A stretch of DNA of 64,000 nucleotides from Symsagittifera roscoffensis (GCF_963678635.1 NC_087065.1:30568252-30632251), one strand, 5' to 3'; numbered from the stretch's first letter, positions 35,950 to 47,840 are shown. A program made the numbers and translations. The notes: generated by a model from the letters alone, not told the origin.

Positions 35950-36466
35950 CTCTAGCTACTCATGCTCTGAAAAACTATGTAAAATCGGAGTAAAAACTAA
36001 AAAAAAATTCAGTGCATCATAGCAGCTGAAAATTATCTATTACAGTCTCACACAGTGTGATAGTTTCTGGGTCCCGGGCCTCTAATTCGGTTCTCCTCCC
36101 GTGGTAACGCTTTTACCTCTCCAATCTCGTGGCACGGGAGGGTACGGATCCACTCCGGCTGTCTCACTGAAGCCTCCTTTCTTCTTATCTGCTTCAGCTG
36201 TCTTCATGTTAAGACACTTCGTTTTTTTTGCTTTATTACAATTTGCTCTATCGGCGTCTTCGTTCGTTCTGTTTTTCTTGTCTTTTTTGTTCAAAATGGC
36301 CGTTCCGCAATTCTCAGAAGAGATCTGCTGAGAACCAAAATTTTAAAGTTTAAAAATTCCACAATATTCTGAGCCTAGTTTTCACAACGAATTTGTCTCT
36401 AACGTCACTAATGATCATTTCGTTCTCGGCGGAGGGTTCGAATGTGCCAATCTGGGGAATGGCACA
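35946..36466 (-). repeat. Partial 3' LTR of element B, left arm
   Basis: On the minus strand it starts TGTGCCATTCCCC at 36466, directly after a purine-rich GTCCGTGGAGTA. It aligns with 11404-10865 of the element A 3' LTR. It is cut off at the LINE 3' end, so about 1 kb of distal LTR is missing. Confidence 0.65.
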
Positions 36467-37187
36467 TACTCCACGGACAGTCCCCTTCAAAAATACAATT
36501 GAACGCATAACCCCGGGTTGTCTGCAAGTGGTGATCCAGTTTTCTATATTCATCTTACAAATCGCATTAGAAAATGAAATTTATCTACGTCACCTCAACT
36601 CACTGCGTGTCATAATTGGCATCGAACTTCATTTCCTTGTCTTCTAACAATTTCACAAAATTTGCACTATGAGGAGTGTCCTAGATAAACGTCATTTCAC
36701 CGTTCTGGCTCTTGCTGATCAAAAAAGATTTGGGACGTGGAACGGCCACACACCCATTAAAAATAACTTGATGTCATTCACAAAGTATAATTGTTCATTT
36801 ATGCTGTTGCCCTCAATATTTAAATCGAGAAGCTCTGTAGCTGGGAAAGGTAATGATTTACTCACCCTCTTCGAGCGAGCATACCCAAACCCTGCCAGGT
36901 CGCCACAAGTGAAGAAGTGAAGTGAAAACTCCTGTCAGGTTCAATTAGGTAAATATACTCACCTGAAGCCTATGTAAATAAAAACCAGCAAACAAGGTTT
37001 TCATTTCAATTGAATAATTTTAACAACCTTTTCTGACAAAAAAGAAATCTGGTTTGACCAAACGTCAACAAAAAAAAAGCTTAAAACTTTCAATAATCAA
37101 TCTTGGTTGATTAGTTCAAGTTTCCACACACTACAACAATTAAATTTTCGCTGCCTTCCATTCTACTTCGTGTCTCGTCTTCAACTC
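36467..37187 (-). other. 3' untranslated region of element B, left arm
   Basis: Non-coding sequence between the ORF3 stop and the LTR. Two GGTGAGTA-like sequences on the sense strand resemble splice donors. This segment is the tail of each 3.1-kb repeat unit in the right arm. Confidence 0.5.
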
Positions 37188-38995
37188 TCACTCAATTGCT
37201 TCTTGTTCTAGTTCATCAATCTCGCTGTCTTCCAGGACTTTCTGCAGCATGTCAAAAGAATTGCGGGCCGTGCACCAAATTTATTGTTCCGGCAGTCTCT
37301 GTTGGCAACAGGGCGCTAAATTCACGTTTACCTTCTGCTCTTGAATCCTGCAGAAGCTATTGTGCAAGCACAGGCTCACATTTTGTTCCAGGTCAGCTTG
37401 CAAGACCTCTTTATTCTTGCTCTCCGTGGTACAGGACATCCCAGCTACTCGTTTCACAGCTGTCGTCACGGCGTTCCTATGCATTAGGAATGCTTCCTTA
37501 AAGGCTCCCGGTACTATATCTAATTGGAAGGACTGATGGGCTTCCATGTTTTGGGACATATGAGGCTTGAAAAATACCCATGCTGTCATCACAGCACGGA
37601 ATCAAGGCGCCAATCTTTGTCTTGCCCATATCTTTTCGATCGCTTTAGGTATTTTCAGAACTTTGCAGGTGGTCCTGAAAAGATCCAGATTGTTGTTAAA
37701 CTTCACGTTACTCAATTGCTTAGGTGTCGGCATGGTCACCTCCTGTTTGCTCGTCCCCGAGTTGGCTTCCAACCACCTCACCGCAGTCATAGCACTAACT
37801 ACCACGTTCGATATACGTTGGGTTTGGTCAGGCAATCCCGTAGAGAACAACTCCTACACGTCCCACTCTAACATTGTGTTTTCGCTTTTGGGTTACCATA
37901 ACGTCTGTGCCAGGCAGTGGCAGAGATACTCACCATGGGTCATCAAAATGTTTCTCCAGGTCAGGTATCCTGAAGCTTCTAGCAACAGTTCCACCTAGTT
38001 TGATGCATTCTGCCCTTTTCATCTAAGGTGGGGAATTCAGTCGGTAATGCCATACTCCCCTTCTTTTTTTTGGAATTCACTCACATTACCCTCACTCAAC
38101 TTCATAAAGTTTCCCAGTGCATCTTGCAACTCGCCTTCTGATCTCTTCGGGACAGCCGAATGATCTTCGTTAACAATTTATTCGAACTTTCCCACATACT
38201 GGCCAACCTCACGCATTTCCGTACGGAGAAGATATGATCTACCGACACCAGCTGTGTCCTCGCATAAAATACTACCATGTATGAGGATATTTACTGTTAC
38301 AATATGCTGCAGAGCTTGAACCCACTAGATATTTCGAGCCTGCAGGTCTATGATATGCCTCACTATCTTTCAGATTCATCTCGTTTTCCAGAGCGACTTG
38401 CCAAACTCCAATTTTCTGTTCCAGGGAACAGTTTCCTACTCAAGATTGTGACCACTCATGAGCACGCTCCAGGCGTTTCAATGACTCAACCAAGTTGACC
38501 ATGCTGTAAAATTCCAAGGCGGTCATCAGGTTCACTTCCTCCACTCCATGGCAATCCGCAATCAATTCCATCTCACTTTTGTCCGACATACTCAATCTTC
38601 CATACAATCTGGCTAGTTGGCGGTGTTGTTCACTCAACGTTTTTAAGCAGTGACCGTTCTCACACACATGTCCTTCACAGCTGGAAGCTATGCAAGTGCC
38701 CTCCTTCATCCAATCGCTTGGAGAATTCCCTTCAAACGGTCCCGTGCGTCTTCTGTCATCCTGTTTTTTTTATTTTCGGAGCCAATAGGTGGTGTATCAC
38801 GGCTAAATTGTGTAGACTCCCATCATTATCCAACTCTAGTGGGACGTCGGCCGTCATGTCCCACATCAAACCGGCGTTTGGGTGTGGGCACCATGAAGGC
38901 TTCATGAGCTCCGACATGGTTACTAAGCTAGTTCCTGAGGGATCGTCCCACGAACCACATTCAAGACTCACTTGCCTTTTCAGCTCATCATTTAA
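37188..38995 (-). pseudogene. ORF3 C-terminal half, element B left-arm copy
   Basis: Frames 39028-38756, 38709-38440, 37850-37602 and 37592-37281 carry the same blocks as the right-arm copies: MKPSWCPHPNAG, the Cys-rich CIASSCEGHVCENGHC, ELIADCHGVEEV, TGLPDQTQRIS, then NVSLCLHNSFCR. Frameshifts break it more than the right-arm copies. Some residues (ELIADCHG, VNLMTAL) match element A better than the right-arm copies do, so this arm keeps older states. Function unknown. Confidence 0.65.
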
Positions 38996-39640
38996 ACACT
39001 TCATGATTGTATGTCTCAATCTATCCATAAGATGGTAACCGTACGATGAATTACGTAAAAGTTTCGTGTTCTCTACAACAACTCAGGAGAAAGTGTACTC
39101 ATCTCCTTCCCTTCTAGCATCAATAACTGACTGAACAAACTTGTTGAAGCCTTTTCAAGGTGAATACTGTACAAAGCGGTAAACTTTTGTACACGGTAAA
39201 CCGATTTCTATATAGAAAATGAAGAGAAGAGTAGTGATAAAACCATTTTCTAGTTTGAAACTAGATCATGGTTTTCGCTGGGGATGCTTGAGAATATATT
39301 TTAAAATGGCATGGTTTTGCGTATATACGCCGATATCATTTGTTGTTTTTGAAAATTGTAGGAAAAGTAGAAAAATTTGCTTTTAATTCATCTGGAACAA
39401 CTAAGTCACACTGAATATAGCTATAAAGGGATCCATCTTTGATTTTTTTCCAATAAAGATTCAGTAGATCCATAGCCTCTTGTTTACTAGCTCAATATCC
39501 TCATAGCTCAGTGAGGGAAAAGTTTCCTGGCTGGGACAGAAGTAGTAAGAGCATCCCATAGATTCAAACACTATTTTGCAGTCAATTTTTTATGATTTCA
39601 TGATATGTGGAAGCTCTTCAGATCATTTCTTCCACTGTTA
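38996..39640 (-). pseudogene. Polinton-type DNA polymerase B fragment, left arm
   Basis: Reverse-complement of the right-arm segments at 47085-47840. It keeps the Cys/His block near 39530 and the NSSYGYHLMDR-type motif near 39030, fused directly to ORF3 sequence. Compared with the right arm it lacks about 950 bp of polymerase (equivalent to 46145-47084) and a shorter piece near 39470. It cannot encode a polymerase. Confidence 0.6.
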
Positions 39641-40440
39641 AACCCAAAAATCACCTCTCCAGATTTTGTTTCAAATCAATCAGCTGGTTTTTCTGAAATC
39701 TCAAAAACTGTGATGACATAATCTCATCTAATTTTTTACTTAGTTTAACAGCTTGTTCATCTTTCGCCATGGAGTCTAAGTAGTCATCCATGGAAGATTT
39801 TTTTCGCAAACAGATGCTGCAACCTCAGAGTAATCGGAGTCATTATCCATAGCTGTCTGCTGTAGTTCAAACTTAGCGCACGCTGGTGAGTCACGCGCTC
39901 CAAATATTTGACAAGTGTTTTGATATATCATCACTTCGCAAAGTTGATTGTTCTTCGCCACAGAAAAAGCAAAATTAATTGTTCTTTAGGGAGAACTCCG
40001 AATTGGAGAAACATTCCCTCGAGGTCTACAGACATAGCATATCTATACTGAATGAAACGGAGAAGGACATACAGCAAGCTTTGCAAGAAAAATGGATCAA
40101 CAAGAAGCAATTAAATGAGCAAGAATCCATGAAATTTGGAAGCTCTGTTTAACTCTCTTCGGAGCTCTCCGGGTTTGTTCGGTATGATGGTTGGGTGGTG
40201 GGTAAGTACAAGTACCAGTCACCGTTACAGCGCATTGTTGGGTCATGCGTTTTAACTTGAATGACGTAAACTTTTCGAGGCGATCAGATTTTGTTTTCTG
40301 ATAATGGAAGCGCAGAGACTGGTATTTACTTAAACGCTTCGCCAATGAACAAGCGCGTAAAAACCAATTTTTGGCATTTTTATTCTAACATCGGCCCAAA
40401 ACATTCCGACTGAGTAACGGAAACCATCAATTTTCATAGT
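39641..40440 (-). pseudogene. BEL/Pao reverse transcriptase fragment, left arm
   Basis: The minus frame 39961-39776 reads FGARDSPACAKFELQQTAMD and EVAASVCEKNL, the conserved BEL RT palm. The next frame has MDDYLDSMAKAEQAVKL. Upstream, 40345-40097 gives RLSKYQSLRFHYQKTKSDRL, the fingers linker. It is fused upstream to element-A-type gag at about 40440-40465. It is unrelated in detail to the BEL element at 2434-9110, so it comes from another BEL family. Confidence 0.7.
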
Positions 40441-40818
40441 GATTTCAAGAATTCTAGATATCTCTTCTCGGTCCCAAGTCCCTGTGGAAGAGTCAAAATC
40501 TTGGCCTTGTACTATCGGAGTAGATTTACTGGCCAATCTTCTGTTTCCTCTCCCTTCCGGTCCATGTCCCTCTCGGTTCTCATCCATGGCAGGGTCCGGA
40601 TGGACCTCTTTTCTAACATTGCTTTTTGTCCTTCTGAGGACTTTTGACTCCTGGTTTCGACCATTGTGCCTAAAACTTTCTTCCCTTTTGTCGTGCCGGG
40701 TTCGTGTGATCCTTTCCACAAAAGGGTCGCTCATTTCCTTTCTTTGTTTCTCTGGTATGAATTTCCTAGAGCAATCACTTAGTTTAGGTATCCTTGACTT
40801 GTCTAGACTCATTTTCAA
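40441..40818 (-). pseudogene. Element B gag N-terminus, left arm
   Basis: The frame starts at ATG 40818 (MKMSLDKSRIPKL) and reads VERITRTRHDKREE and HGPEGRGNRR as in element A gag. It then runs into BEL RT coding (ILEITMKIDGFRYSV) without a stop, giving a fused frame of 162 codons ending at 40330. The acidic and capsid parts of gag are absent. Confidence 0.65.
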
Positions 40819-42817
40819 TTTATCACTTCTTACTGCCTATACACTGACTTCGATTGCTAGTGTCCTTGTAGTCTGACTACTGATAATAATAACACAACAC
40901 AAAAAAACATCAAAAGTTTCACTCAAATAGTAACCACGAATCCTTGTATGATATCACAGTACAGCGTGTATACAATTTATTCACAATAATCGATTATTAG
41001 TTGTAAGATATGAAGCTAGCATAGTCTGATGGTATCAATATATTTAAAAGATAGTGTTCTCGCTACTCAATCAAGGACAGATATAATTGATTTGAAACCA
41101 GAAATGAAGAAAAATTAGAATATTTTCAATGAAAAACGTATGTGTTTTGTACTTTAGTCAGTCGCAATGTAATAGTTGAACTTGTTTCCTAAAGAGAGAG
41201 CTTTCTTTAGAAACAAGTGCCCCAAACTTTCTCATCCATTTCATCCATTCTGCCTAAAACTTTCTTATCCATATCTGTTTTTGCCAATCCCTCCGGATTG
41301 GCAAAAACAGCTTTTCCGGTACTTTTAAAATTTTCACTCTATACCCTTCCGGATACGTTCTCCGATGCTGCACCAAACAAACAAAACTTGAAGGCAGTAA
41401 TTTTCTCAAGTGGGCGTCTATTGCACCCACCGAGTCCTGTGTTACCTATCTGCCTTCGGATTGCCCGAGCTAGACCTATTAAAATCCTCAGGGCGTTCAC
41501 ATTTCCCAAAAACGATAGGGATTTCAATACACACAAATCAGTTACAAATTCTTGTTCAATTTACACTTAGTGTCGCGAATATCCGGGCTTAGACCTGTTT
41601 TGTTTTAGTCTGGTCTAATATAAAAGGCAAGTTACCAGTGCAATCACTGGTTCCTAGCCTGTCTCCTAATAACCTGATACCTTTTACTATTTACTTTCTT
41701 ATTTCCACTTAAGTTTTGACCAAAATAGTACCCCCCGTATTGCAAAAAACAGGACCCCTCCAGATTGGCAAAATAGTACCCTCCGGAATTGGCTAAAAAA
41801 GTTCCCCTCCGGATTGGCAAAATAGGACCCTCCGAATTGGCAAAATAGTACCTCTTCGGATTGGCAAAAACAAGAGTCCTCCGGATTGGCAAAAAAGGGT
41901 CCCTCCGGATTGGCAAAAAGGGTCCCTCCGGATTGGCAAAAATAGTACCCCCCGGATTGGTAAAAACAGTACCCCTCCGGATTGGCAAAAATAGTACCCC
42001 TCCGGATTGGCTAAAAAAGTACCCCTCCGGATTGGCAAAATAGGACCCCTCGAATTGGCAAAATAGTACCTCTTCGGATTGGCAAAAACAAGACCCCTCC
42101 GGATTGGCAAAAAAAGGGCCCCTCCGGATGGCAAAAGAGTACCCCCCCGGATTGGCAAAAACGTGACCTCTCCGGATTGGCAAAATTGGGACCCTCCGGA
42201 TTGGCAAAGTTGGGACCCATCCGGAAGTGGCAAAAACAGGACTCCTCCGGATTGGCAAAATTAGGACCCATCCGGATTGGCAAAAATTGTATCCCTCCGG
42301 ATTGGCAAAAAACAAGACCCGGATTGGCAAAATTGGGACCCCTCCGGATTGGCAAAAACAGTTTTCTGTCCCAAGGCCCTTCCGGATTGAAGCTAAGCCA
42401 ATTATTCGACAATTCAACTTAATTTGACAAATTCTTATTTGACAATTCACCCTTAACCGTGAAGGGTCTTATAACTAGCCTCATTTCGACTCGGCTATGG
42501 TTTTCTGGTTTCCTTAGCCTTACCTTTCTGTCTAGAACAGCGTAATTTGCCTTATATAACTGTTATTATCCTTTGGTAGGGTTAGAAGGGCTTTCCGAAA
42601 AAAATATATAAAACGTGAAGGGTCTACCCTCCCGAATTAGAGAGTTTGCTAAAAACAATCTTAATAAACTGTCACGATTCTTTTTTTTGAATAATTGATG
42701 TTTCATGAGTAAGCTCACCTAATTTCTGATCTAATGGTACCAAGATCAACTGGATCTCTCCAGTTGTTCCAAAGTTATTAACCAAAACGTCTTCTGTCTA
42801 AAATCAAAAAATTTCTC
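40819..42817 (-). other. Leader of element B, left arm
   Basis: Aligns with element A leader from 29895 to 30930, with about 1 kb inserted between the homologues of 30445 and 30490. The insert holds a unique part at 41370-41735 and the minisatellite. The arm stops at the palindrome axis about 0.6 kb short of where a 5' LTR would begin, so neither arm has a 5' LTR. A hairpin lies at 41275-41310 (16-bp stem, sense loop GGAG). Confidence 0.6.
41735..42362 (-). repeat. 24-bp minisatellite, left arm
   Basis: About 25 imperfect units of 23-26 bp with consensus GGATTGGCAAAAATAGTACC plus CCTCC. Unit variants differ mainly in A-run length and in the middle (TAGTACC, GGGTCC, AGGACC, TTGGGACC). The core GGATTGGCAAAAA is one strand of the leader hairpin. 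The open frames through it (up to 268 codons) are repeat translations, not genes. Confidence 0.9.
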
Positions 42818-44680
42818 GAACCTATAAGAGAGAAAATTTTGTGATTTTAGACAGAAGACGTTTTGGTTAATAATTTTGGAACAACTGGACAGATCCGGTT
42901 GATCTTGGTACCATTAGACCAGAAATTAGGTGAGCTTACTCATAGAAACATCAATTATTCAAAAAAAGAATCGTGACAGTTTTTTAAGATTGTTTTTAGC
43001 AAACTCACTAATTCGGGAAGGTAGACCCTTCACGTTTTATAATTTTTTTTCGGAAAGCCCTTCTAACCCTACCAAAGGATAATAACAGTTATATAAGGCA
43101 AATTACGCTGTTCTAGACAGAAAAGGAAGGCTAAGAAAACCAGAAAACCATAGGCGAGTCGAAATGAGGCTAGCTATAAGACCCTTCACCGTTAAGGTGA
43201 ATTGTCAAATAAGAATTTGACAAATTAAGATGAATTGTCGAATAATTGGCTTAGCTTCAATCCGGAAGGGCCTTGGGACAGAAAACATACCCTTCCTAGT
43301 TAGTTCCTACAGCATAACAGCATCGGAGAACGTATCCGGAAGGGTATAGGGTGAAAATTTTAAAAGTCCCGTAAAAGCTGTTTTTGCCAATCCGGAGGGG
43401 TCCCAATTTTGCCAATCCGGGTCTTGTTTTTGCCAATCCGGAGGGGTACTATTTTCGCCAATCCGGATGGGTCCTAATTTTGCCAATCCGGAGGGTCCCA
43501 ATTTTGCCAATCCGGAGGGTCCCAATTTTGCCAATCCGGAGGGGTCATTTTTTTGCCAATCCGAGGGGGGGGGGGGTACTATTTTTGCTGATCCGGAGGG
43601 GTCCTTTTTGGCCAATCCGGAGGGGCCTTCTTTTTGCCAATCCCAGGAGGTACTATTTTTGCCGATTCGGAGGGTCCTATTTTGCCAATCCGGAGGGGTA
43701 CTTTTTTGCCAATCCGGAGGGGTACAATTTTTGCCAATCCGGAGGGGTCCTGTTTTTGCCAATACGGGGGGTACTATTTTGGTCAAAACTTAAGTGGAAA
43801 TAAGAAAGTAAATAGTAAAAGGTATCAGTTTATTTGGAGACAGGCTGGGAACCAGTGATTGCACTGGTAACTTGCCTTTTATAAAAGACCAGACTAAAAC
43901 AAAACAGGTCTAAACCCGGATATTCGCGACACTAAGTGTAAATTGAACAAAAATTTGTAACTGATTTGTGTGGATTGAAATCCCAATCGTTTTGGGAAAT
44001 GTGAATGCCCTGAGGATTTTAATAGGTCTAGCTCGGGCAATCCGAAGGCAGATAGGTAACACAGGACTCGGTGGTTGCAATAGACGCCCACTTGAGAAAA
44101 TTACTGCCTTCAAGTTTTGTTTGTTTGGTGCAGCATCGGAGAACGTATCCGGAAGGGTATAGGGTGAAAACTTTAAAGTACCGGAAAAGCTGTTTTTGCC
44201 AATCCGGAGGGATTGGCAAAAACAGATATGGATAAGAACGTTTTAAGCAGAATGGATGAAATGGATGAGAAAGTTTGGGGCACTTGTTTCTAAAGAAAGC
44301 TCTCTCTTTAGGAAACAAGTTCGACTATTACATTGCGACTGACTAAAGTACAAAACACATACGTTTTTCATTCAAAATATTCTTATTTTTCTTCATTTTT
44401 GGTTTAAAATCAATTATATCTGTCCTTGATTGGGTAGCGAGAACACTATCTTTCAAATATATTGATACTATCAGACTGTGCTAGCTTCATATCTTACAAC
44501 TAATAATCGATTATTGTGAATAAATTGTATACACGCTGTACTGTGATAACATACAAGGATTCGTGGTTACTATTTGAGTGAAACTTTTGATATTTTTTGT
44601 GTTGTGTTATTATTATCAGTAATCAGACTACAAGGACACTAGCAATCGAAGTCAGTGTATAGGCAGTAAGAAGTGATAAA
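42818..44680 (+). other. Leader of element B, right arm
   Basis: Mirror of the left-arm leader. It keeps an 85-bp piece around 43290-43375 (with AACTAACTAGG-type sequence as in element A at 30465) that the left arm has lost. About 75 bp around ATCGGAGAACGTATCCGGAAG occurs twice, near 43320 and 44131, flanking the minisatellite. A hairpin is at 44190-44225 (16-bp stem, loop GGAG). Confidence 0.6.
43378..43790 (+). repeat. 24-bp minisatellite, right arm
   Basis: About 16 units with the same consensus as the left arm (TTTTTGCCAATCCGGAGGGG), reverse orientation. Copy number differs from the left arm. One unit carries a run of 13 G at 43565-43577. Confidence 0.9.
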
Positions 44681-45222
44681 TTGAAAAAGAGTCTAGACAA
44701 GTCAAGGATACCTAAACTAAGTTATTGCTCTAGGAAATTCATACCAGATAAACAAAGAAAGGCAATGAGCGACCCTTTTGTGGAAAGGATCACACGAACC
44801 CGGCCCGACAAAAGGGAAGAAAGTTTTAGGCACAATGGTCGAAATCAGGAGTCAAAAGTCCTCAGAAGGACAAAAGGCAATGTTAGAAATAGAGGTCCAT
44901 CCGGACCCTGCCATGGATGAGAACCGAGAGGGACATGGACCGGAAGGGAGAGGAAACAGAAGATTGGTCAGTAAATCTACTCCGATAGAACAAGGCCAAG
45001 ATTTTGACTCTTCCACAGGGACTTGGGACCGAGAAGAGATATCGGAACTGTCCGACATCTCTACTGAAAAAATGGCGACCACAAGATCACCCACAGACAA
45101 CACCATGATGCTTGGCGTGACGGAGAAACCGGCAACGTCCTCATCGTTTTCAGAAAGAGAGAAGAACACTTTCGGAATTTTCTCTCCATTTACCATGGGA
45201 GCGGGTACAGGCTCAGCCGTCC
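44681..45222 (+). pseudogene. Element B gag N-terminus, right arm
   Basis: The ATG frame at 44681 (MKKSLDKSRIPKL) shifts near 44890 into the frame 44778-45275, which carries HPDPAMDENREGHGPEGRG, then ATTRSPTDN and FGIFSPFTMGAGTG as in element A gag. Similarity to element A ends abruptly at about 45212 (GAGTG), after which about 110 bp of unassigned sequence leads to BEL RT coding. The right arm keeps about 290 bp here that the left arm lacks. Confidence 0.65.
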
Positions 45223-45322
45223 GTTTATCCGTTGGTTGGAACTTGAGTGGTGGCTTACTGTCCCCAACTTGTTAAGTCTCCACTTGCTTCAAATTTAGAT
45301 CGAGGATCAAGTTTATGAAAAA

Positions 45323-46085
45323 GATTCGCTATTGAAGAGTCTCTAGAATTCTTGAAAGCACTAGGAAAGTTGATGGTTTCCGTTACTCAGTCGTAATGTT
45401 TTGGGCCGATGTTAGAATGAAATTGCCAAAAATTGGTTTTTCCGCGCTTGATCATTGGCGAAGCGTTTAAGTAAAGACCAGTCTCTGCGCTTCCATTATC
45501 AGAAAACAAAATCTGATCGCCTCGAAAAGTTTACGTCATTCAAGTTAAAACGCATGACCTAACAATGCGCTGTAACGGTGACTGGTACTTGCACTTACCC
45601 CACCACCCAATCATCAAACCGAACAAACCCGGAGAGCTCCGAAGAGAGTTAAACAGAGCTTGGATTCTTGCTCATTGAATTGCTTCTTGTTGATCCAGTT
45701 TTCTTGCAAAGCTTGCTGTATGTCCTTCTCCGTTTCATTCAGTATAGATATGCTATGTCTGTTGACCTCGAGTTAATGTTTCTCCAATTCGGAGTTCCCC
45801 CTAAAGAACAATCAACTTTGCGAAGTGATGATATATCAAAACACTTGTCAAATATTTGGAGCGCGTGACTCACCAGCGTGCGCTAACATTGAACTACAGC
45901 AGACAGCTATGGATAATGACTCCGATTACTCAGAGGTTGCAGCATCTGTCTGCGAAAAAAATCTCCATGGATGACTACTTAGACTCCATGGCGAAAGCTG
46001 AGCAAGCTGTTAAACTAAGTAAAAAATTAGTTGAGATTATGTCATCACAGTTTTTGAGATTTCAGAAAACCAGCTGATTGATTTG
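45323..46085 (+). pseudogene. BEL/Pao reverse transcriptase fragment, right arm copy 1
   Basis: Coding pieces in order: VMFWADVRMKLPKIGFSALD near 45400, RLSKDQSLRFHYQKT near 45465, TGDWYLHLPHHPIIKPNKPG near 45590 (RT entry), LLYVLLRFIQYRYAMSVDLE with MFLQFGVPPKEQ near 45700-45800 (motif A), then FGARDSPACA and MDDYLDSMAKAEQ near 45870-46000 (motif C region). At least four frameshifts or stops. It ends at about 46075 where polymerase B sequence begins. Confidence 0.75.
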
Positions 46086-47840
46086 AAACAAAATGTGGAG
46101 AGGTGATTTTTGGGTTTAACAGTGGAAGAAATGATCTGAACTTGATCAAGGGCTATCTGATTCCCTACTTTATCAATGATGAAGAGCTGAGCCATTGGTT
46201 TATCAAAAAAGCTAACAATTTCCTATTCTTCAAGCTTGGATTTGGATACATACAGTTTGTCGATATCATGAATATTTTGAGTGGTGCGAAAATCTTTAGA
46301 CGATTTTCCTAAGACCTATATAGCAAGTTAGACAAAGGATTTTTTTTACCTTATGAGTAGTTTGACACTGCGGGCAAGCTCAGGAATCAAGAAATACCTG
46401 CATGCGAAGCTTTTTCAATAAATTGAGAAACACTAATCCTCTCGATAAATACCTAAAAGATTATCACATTTTATGATCAAGCAGACTTGATGAGCAACAA
46501 GCACTGAAAAAACTTCAAATAAAGACATTATCAGCATCTAAATAGGAGAATTACAATTATTTACAGGAGGTTTGGCAGGAAAAAGTAACTAAATTAAGTA
46601 AAAAAATTTTGCAGTGTTACAACAACAAAGAAGTTGTTCCAATCCATGAAGCGGTGCAAAAATTGGTTCAGTGTTTCGATCAGAAAGAAATTGATGTCAA
46701 AACTTGGTTGTATTCTTTCAAATCTGGCAAACCTTTGCTTGCTCAAACCAACCAATTCTACCAATTCGACAAAAGTGATAGATATTTTTGCGAGAAAAAT
46801 AGGGAGGATAAGACGGGAGGACCATCAATTGTGGTTACGCGAAAAGGAAACCTTTATTATCAGGGATTTATAAAAAAAAATCTGCAAATAAACTGTTGGG
46901 TTGATCCGATTCAGTTTTACTTCTATGCAATGTGTCAATATATGCCAACAGAGTTGTGCGCAAGATAGGAAACTGAAGATTCTTATCTGCAACAATTCAG
47001 GGCTAGACATAACCGATCTCGCAAATTTGAGAACATGGTCATGTCTTTTTACCAAGAAACAAGATCAGAATGCAGAATTAAGAGCTTCCACATATCAGGA
47101 AATCATAAAAAAATGACTGCAAAATAGTGTTTGAATCTATGGGATGCTCTTACCACTTCTGTCCCAGCCAGGAAACGTGTCCCTCACTGAGCTATGAGGA
47201 TATTGAGCGAGTAAACAAGAGGCTATGGATGGATAACAAGAGACGGTAGCGTATTCGCGAAAACGAATACAAAATCGAAAAGATGTGGGAATGTGAAAAG
47301 TAGCAAAACTTCATTGGAACGAAAAAATTCATAATCATAATCTATCCAATTTTACTTACAAAAGACCTCTCTCTACTGAATTTTTATTGGAAAAAAATCA
47401 AAGATGGATCCCTTTATAGCTATATTCAGTGTGACTTAGTTGTTCCAGATGAACTGAAAGCAAATTTTTCTACTTTTCCTACAATTTTCAAAAACAACAA
47501 ATGATATCGGCGTATTTACGCAAAACCATGCCATTTTAAAAAAAATTCTCAAGCATCCCCAACGAAAACTATGATCTGGTTTCAAACTAGAAAATGGTTT
47601 TATCAATACTCGTCTCTTCACTTTCTATATAGTACTCGGTTTACAGTGTACAAAAATTTACCGCTTTGTACAGTATTCACCTTGAAAAGGCTTCAACAAG
47701 TTTGTTCAGTCAGTTATTGATGCTAGAAGGGAAGAAGATGAGTACACTTTCTCCTGAGTTGTTGTAGAGAACACGAAGCTTTTACGTAATTCATCCTACG
47801 GTTACCATCTTATGGATAGATTGACACAAAGTGTTTAAAT
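46086..47840 (+). pseudogene. Polinton/Maverick-type protein-primed DNA polymerase B fragment, right arm copy 1
   Basis: Pieces match the DNA_pol_B_2 family in order: MIFGFNSGRNDLNLIKGYLI with FIKKANNFLFFKLG (exonuclease region, 46105-46250), KGFFLPYE near 46335, GGPSIVVTRKG near 46820, an altered palm entry (VDPIQFYFYAMCQYMPTE near 46900), ESMGCSYHFCP and EYKIEKMWECE (47130-47300), DLVVPDELKANF with PTIFKNN (47430-47500), VIDARREEDEYTF near 47720, and NSSYGYHLMDR near 47790 (the KxxxNSxYG motif). These polymerases copy Polinton transposons by protein priming. Frameshifts occur throughout, and the C-terminal palm with DTD is absent, replaced by ORF3. Confidence 0.75.

Noticed and set aside
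39991-40149. Plus-strand coiled-coil-like frame ENSELEKHSLEVYRHSISIL in the left arm
   Set aside because: It is antisense to clear BEL RT motifs (SLLYVLLRFIQYRYAMS, PPKEQ) that continue in order on the minus strand.
41735-42362. Regular 24-bp repeats as a possible CRISPR array
   Set aside because: There are no unique spacers of constant size between repeats, the context is an animal retroelement leader, and no cas-like gene is present.
41644-42450. Open frames of up to 268 codons across the minisatellite, and those at 43307-43803
   Set aside because: Both strands and all frames are open because the unit has no stops; the translations are simple repeats (FANPEG, IGKN) and unit length varies, so frames are not preserved.
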